This document shows, one piece after another, positions 32,424 through 34,894 of a stretch of 34,894 bases of DNA (within the stretch, counting starts at the first letter, position 1; each line of letters begins with the position of its first letter). Where the stretch lies: contig NZ_LIXZ01000026.1 of the NCBI RefSeq assembly GCF_001305855.1, forward strand, positions 1 to 34,894, given 5' to 3'. A model generated the notes under the pieces. It was not told where the DNA came from. It ran no database searches and saw only the letters and a list, made by a program, of their open reading frames with translations. Both the position numbers and the translations under genes were made by a program. This stretch comes from Rossellomorea vietnamensis (GTDB lineage: Bacteria > Bacillota > Bacilli > Bacillales > Bacillaceae_B).

Positions 32424-33364
32424 TATGCCTCAACCTCCTTCTTCTTTGTCGCCATCACCTGAACCGTCGTAAACACAGCCACTACCACAAAGAACAGAAT
32501 AGATTTCGCCGTACCAAGTCCATAACGGTTATTCTGGAAAGCTTCCTGATAAATATTGATCGCTACAGATTGAGTAGAATTGAACGGCCCGCCGCCTGTC
32601 AGCGAGATATTCAGATCGAATATTTTAAAGGCCATCGAAATCGTCAAGAAGAAACAAATCGTGAATGCAGGTAATATCAATGGAATGATGATCTTCGTCA
32701 GGAGCGTCCAATTGGATGCACCATCTATCTTCGCTGCTTCAAGAAGTGAATTGTCCACACCTTGCAACGCCGCTACATAAATGACCATCATATACCCCGA
32801 GATCTGCCAGGCAAATACGATGACAATACCCCAGAAAGCCGTTTTCTCATCACCAAGCCATGGCATTTTAAAGAATCCGATATCCGTCATATTCCCGAGT
32901 GACGCGAATCCTTTCACAAAGATGAACTGCCAGATGAATCCGAGTAACAATCCCCCGATGACGTTTGGGATAAAGAATACCGTCCTCAGGATATTGCGCG
33001 TCTTCAATGCGGCATTCAGTAACAGAGCAAATCCGAAACCAATCAAATTACTGATGATGACTGCCGCAAACATAAACTTCGTCGTGAACATGAACGAGTT
33101 AAAGAACGTCTTATCATCAGTGAAGATTTTCTTATAATTATCCAATCCGACCCACTCAACAACCGAACTGACACCATTCCATGAGGTGAAGGAATAATAC
33201 ACACCCATCAAGAATGGAAGAATCTGAATCACTAAGAAAAATAAAAGTGCCGGTCCAACAAAGGCAGCGTACGTCAGCAAGCTCTTATACTTGAACTTTT
33301 TCTTCGTCACTGGCTTCATTTGTAATTCTCTGCTTACCGGTCCTGTCTGAATCTTTGGTTCCAC
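32423..33364 (-). CDS. Carbohydrate ABC transporter permease, MalF type
   Basis: About 313 aa, CUT1-family permease, first gene of the operon. The hydrophobic segments start with YAAFVGPALLFFLVIQILPFL; the family motif YYSFTSWNGV follows, and the EAA loop is LLEAAKIDGASNWTLLTKIIIPL near the C-terminal third. I place the start at the GTG at 33364 (MEPKIQTGP) because GGTGGTGA lies upstream at fair spacing; a GTG at 33376 is possible. The promoter with two cre-like sites is 21-60 bases upstream, so this gene defines the operon start. Confidence 0.92.
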   Translation of the reverse strand: MEPKIQTGPVSRELQMKPVTKKKFKYKSLLTYAAFVGPALLFFLVIQILPFLMGVYYSFTSWNGVSSVVEWVGLDNYKKIFTDDKTFFNSFMFTTKFMFAAVIISNLIGFGFALLLNAALKTRNILRTVFFIPNVIGGLLLGFIWQFIFVKGFASLGNMTDIGFFKMPWLGDEKTAFWGIVIVFAWQISGYMMVIYVAALQGVDNSLLEAAKIDGASNWTLLTKIIIPLILPAFTICFFLTISMAFKIFDLNISLTGGGPFNSTQSVAINIYQEAFQNNRYGLGTAKSILFFVVVAVFTTVQVMATKKKEVEA

Positions 33365-33384
33365 CCGTATCACCACCCTAACTG

Positions 33385-33423
33385 TGTAATCGCTTTCTTT
33401 TATTATAATGGTAGCGCTTTCTT
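33385..33423 (-). promoter_or_regulatory. Operon promoter with two cre-like sites (CcpA)
   Basis: On the minus strand AAGAAAGCGCTACCA (33423-33409) and AAGAAAGCGATTACA (33399-33385) each fit the CcpA cre consensus WTGNAANCGNWNNCW at all but the second position. Between them is TATAAT (33407-33402), the -10 of the nine-gene operon; the -35 is weak, consistent with need for an activator such as the YesN-type regulator. The two cre sites are 24 bases apart, centred on the core promoter. Confidence 0.65.
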
Positions 33424-33599
33424 AAAAGGGGAACTCAATTGACAAAGAAGGTGCAATATTTTGACTAGATGGGTTTTGGGTTGACGTGGGGTGGGTAAAT
33501 AAAAAGGTTGGATTTTTGTGTTTTGGGTTGGTACGGTTCGATTTGAGTGAGGGGCGGTGAATTAGTTTTTTGAAAATAAAATGCTGAAATTTAAACAAC

Positions 33600-33629
33600 A
33601 AAAAAGACTTCCTCATATTGAGAAAGTCT
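33600..33629 (-). terminator. Terminator of the tRNA cluster
   Basis: On the minus strand AGACTTTCTCA (33629-33619) pairs with TGAGGAAGTCT (33615-33605, one G-U), followed by TTTTTT. It lies 13 bases after the last tRNA. The stretch 33424-33600 between the operon promoter and here is G/T-rich on the plus strand with TTTTGGGTTG repeated (33474, 33521); I see no gene in it. Confidence 0.85.
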
Positions 33630-33642
33630 GTCGTATGTAAGT

Positions 33643-33716
33643 TGGAGCGGGTGAAGGGAATCGAACCCTCATCATCAGCTTGGAAGGCTGAGGTTTTACC
33701 ACTAAACTACACCCGC
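33643..33716 (-). tRNA. tRNA-Gly (anticodon TCC)
   Basis: Full cloverleaf on the minus strand: acceptor GCGGGTG/CACCCGC, anticodon loop CTTCCAA, T-arm GGTTCGATTCC, encoded CCA. Last gene of the cluster. Confidence 0.96.
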
Positions 33717-33720
33717 GATG

Positions 33721-33804
33721 TGGTACCGGTGGCCGGGATCGAACCGGCACTCCAGAGGAACACGATTTTGAGTCGTGCGCGTCTGCCAATTCCGCCACAC
33801 CGGC
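33721..33804 (-). tRNA. tRNA-Leu (anticodon CAA)
   Basis: Class II tRNA with long variable arm: anticodon loop CTCAAAA between CACGA and TCGTG, T-arm GGTTCGATCCC, encoded CCA. The first acceptor pair appears as G-U. Confidence 0.95.
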
Positions 33805-33812
33805 ATTACATT

Positions 33813-33886
33813 TGGAGGCGGCAACCGGATTTGAACCGGTGATCAGGGTTTTGCAGACCCATGCCTTACCACTTGGCTATGCCGCC
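33813..33886 (-). tRNA. tRNA-Cys (anticodon GCA)
   Basis: Acceptor GGCGGCA/TGCCGCC, anticodon loop CTGCAAA, encoded CCA. Confidence 0.96.
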
Positions 33887-33893
33887 TTAATAT

Positions 33894-33968
33894 TGGAGCG
33901 GAAGACGGGATTCGAACCCGCGACCCCCACCTTGGCAAGGTGGTGTTCTACCACTGAACTACTTCCGC
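33894..33968 (-). tRNA. tRNA-Gly (anticodon GCC)
   Basis: Acceptor GCGGAAG/CTTCCGC, anticodon loop TTGCCAA, encoded CCA. Confidence 0.96.
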
Positions 33969-33972
33969 ACTA

Positions 33973-34044
33973 CTGGGCTAGCTGGATTCGAACCAACGCA
34001 TGTCGCAGTCAAAGTGCGATGCCTTACCGCTTGGCTATAGCCCA
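33973..34044 (-). tRNA. tRNA-Gln (anticodon TTG), CCA not encoded
   Basis: Acceptor TGGGCTA/TAGCCCA, anticodon loop CTTTGAC, discriminator G followed by TA. Unlike its neighbours the gene does not encode CCA, so its 3' end needs CCA addition. Confidence 0.95.
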
Positions 34045-34083
34045 CTGATAGTATATGTCATGGAAATAAAAATGAGACTTTTA

Positions 34084-34160
34084 TGGGGCGACTGATGGGA
34101 ATCGAACCCACGAATGCCTGAACCACAATCAGGTGCGTTAACCACTTCGCCACAATCGCC
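34084..34160 (-). tRNA. tRNA-His (anticodon GTG)
   Basis: Has the extra 5' G (-1) opposite discriminator C73, typical for His. Anticodon loop TTGTGGT, encoded CCA. Confidence 0.96.
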
Positions 34161-34170
34161 ATGTTAAAAT

Positions 34171-34244
34171 TGGCAGGGGTAGTAGGAATCGAACCCACAC
34201 CAAAGGTTTTGGAGACCTTCGTTCTACCTTTAAACTATACCCCT
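34171..34244 (-). tRNA. tRNA-Trp (anticodon CCA)
   Basis: Acceptor AGGGGTA/TACCCCT, anticodon loop CTCCAAA, discriminator G, encoded CCA. Confidence 0.96.
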
Positions 34245-34252
34245 AGAATAAA

Positions 34253-34336
34253 TGGTGGAGGGGGGCAGATTCGAACTGCCGAACCCGAAGGAGCGGATTT
34301 ACAGTCCGCCGCGTTTAGCCACTTCGCTACCCCTCC
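34253..34336 (-). tRNA. tRNA-Tyr (anticodon GTA)
   Basis: Class II tRNA with long variable arm; anticodon loop CTGTAAA, T-arm AGTTCGAATCT, encoded CCA. Confidence 0.96.
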
Positions 34337-34352
34337 AGCTAAATCACTTGAC

Positions 34353-34428
<76 letters not shown>

Positions 34429-34442
34429 ATCAAGTAAATAAA

Positions 34443-34518
34443 TGGTGGCTCAGGACGGAATCGAACCGCCGACACATGGATTTTCAGTCCATTGCTCTAC
34501 CAACTGAGCTACTGAGCC
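34443..34518 (-). tRNA. tRNA-Phe (anticodon GAA)
   Basis: Acceptor GGCTCAG/CTGAGCC, anticodon loop CTGAAAA, encoded CCA. Complete copy; a truncated copy of its 5' third lies upstream at 34640-34664. Confidence 0.96.
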
Positions 34519-34639
34519 GTATTAAGTATGCAGCCTACAACTAGAATGTTGTAGTCCATCGTCCAGCTCTCAGGAAGCTGAATCAAGAAGTTGCTCGAGC
34601 TGTACGCTGATGTTTACTCGGGTGAAGCTTATTCACCGG
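34519..34639. other. Structured spacer inside the tRNA cluster
   Basis: No gene. On the minus strand three small hairpins can be seen: GGTGAA/TTCACC near the tRNA relic, CAGCT/AGCTG, and CTACAAC/GTTGTAG (minus reading of 34536-34555). It separates the tRNA-Phe relic from the intact tRNA-Phe. A stretch GAGCTGGACGAT resembles GAGCTGGATGAT found just beyond the long hairpin near 18344. Confidence 0.5.
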
Positions 34640-34664
34640 GCTCTATCAACTGAGCTACTGAGCC
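34640..34664 (-). pseudogene. 5'-third fragment of tRNA-Phe
   Basis: The 25 bases on the minus strand match the 5' end of the intact tRNA-Phe (34518-34494) at 24 of 25 positions. The one change hits the D-loop GG. Homology stops abruptly after the D-arm; anticodon and T-arms are absent. A broken duplicate or an insertion scar. Confidence 0.8.
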
Positions 34665-34665
34665 A

Positions 34666-34800
34666 AATAGTTTTCGGCTTCCGCTAAGCTTCGAATCTCT
34701 TCGTCAGCTCACTCAGTCACATCCTCACGTATGTAAAATACGCTCCGGTGTTCCTTCGATCGCTTCCTCGACCTTCTCGCTTATCGAAACCCTTTTCCTT
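34666..34800. repeat. Structured, possibly dispersed element between tRNA-Asp and the tRNA-Phe relic
   Basis: About 130 bases with no gene. TAAGC (34685-34689) can close with GCTTA (34779-34783), and CGTAT (34728-34732) pairs with ATACG (34738-34742) at the tip. The sequence style (many CTTCG/TCGA motifs) recalls Bacillus intergenic elements near tRNA and rRNA genes; this is from memory and unconfirmed. Confidence 0.45.
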
Positions 34801-34827
34801 TTCAAGAAACAATATTCTAATTAAAAA

Positions 34828-34894
34828 TGGCGGTCCGGACGGGACTCGAACCCGCGACCTCCTGCGTGACAGGCAGGCATTCTAACCAACTGAA
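34828..34894 (-). tRNA. tRNA-Asp (anticodon GTC), 5' end cut by window
   Basis: Anticodon loop CTGTCAC between CCTGC and GCAGG, T-arm GGTTCGAGTCC, 3' acceptor CCGGACC with discriminator G and encoded CCA. The first ten or so bases lie beyond the right edge. Confidence 0.95.

Noticed and set aside
34519..34664. Group I intron in tRNA-Phe
   Set aside because: The 5' third is followed by an intact complete tRNA-Phe, there is no remaining 3' exon to join, and the interval is too short with no intron core.

Overview
The window looks like the chromosome of a low-to-moderate GC Bacillaceae member (Bacillus/Rossellomorea-like; genus is inference). The support is strong GGAGG-type ribosome binding sites, GTG/TTG starts, a gene order resembling the Bacillus subtilis yhb region (queG/yhbA, yhbB, trmL/cspR, then prkA and yhbH), Rex and CcpA-type operators, and a tRNA cluster in the order of the B. 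subtilis trnD cluster.

Layout. 1-91 is the start of an IS1182-type transposase running off the left edge. 260-4758 holds a RocB-like M20 hydrolase, a purine permease (pbuO-like), a histidine phosphatase and a GNAT acetyltransferase. 4759-6044 is lactate dehydrogenase with two Rex operators, next to a perfect 28-bp-arm palindrome. 6133-7291 is a Gly/Pro-rich protein followed by a SIMPL-domain protein. 7553-13880 is mostly housekeeping: a flavodoxin-fold oxidoreductase, proC, a YciI/kinase/zinc-ribbon operon, an oxidoreductase/hydrolase pair, rpiA and a STAS protein. 14021-18229 is the prkA/yhbH sporulation-type locus. It also carries two paralogous tiny genes, one of them (57 aa) easily missed, and a divergent 29-aa membrane peptide. 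18412-22655 holds a nitroreductase, trmL, a YhbB-like amidase, queG and a B3/B4-domain protein.

22910-33364 is one nine-gene minus-strand operon: two sugar ABC permeases, a solute-binding lipoprotein, a YesM/YesN-type two-component system, a ThuA protein, two Gfo/Idh/MocA oxidoreductases and a xylose-isomerase-like TIM-barrel protein. It starts at a promoter flanked by two cre-like sites and has no ABC ATPase and no glycosidase. The likely logic is uptake of a glycoside or polyol and its processing through oxidised (3-keto type) intermediates; the substrate is unknown. 33643-34894 is a minus-strand tRNA cluster with ten complete tRNAs, one cut by the right edge, and a 5'-half tRNA-Phe relic associated with structured repeat-like DNA.

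The most unusual signals are non-coding. Two separate arrays (7419-7520 and 22712-22838) each consist of 5-6 short conserved heads repeated every 20-22 bp (about two helical turns), with unrelated head sequences but the same design, and both lie between convergent genes. I cannot name a described family for them.
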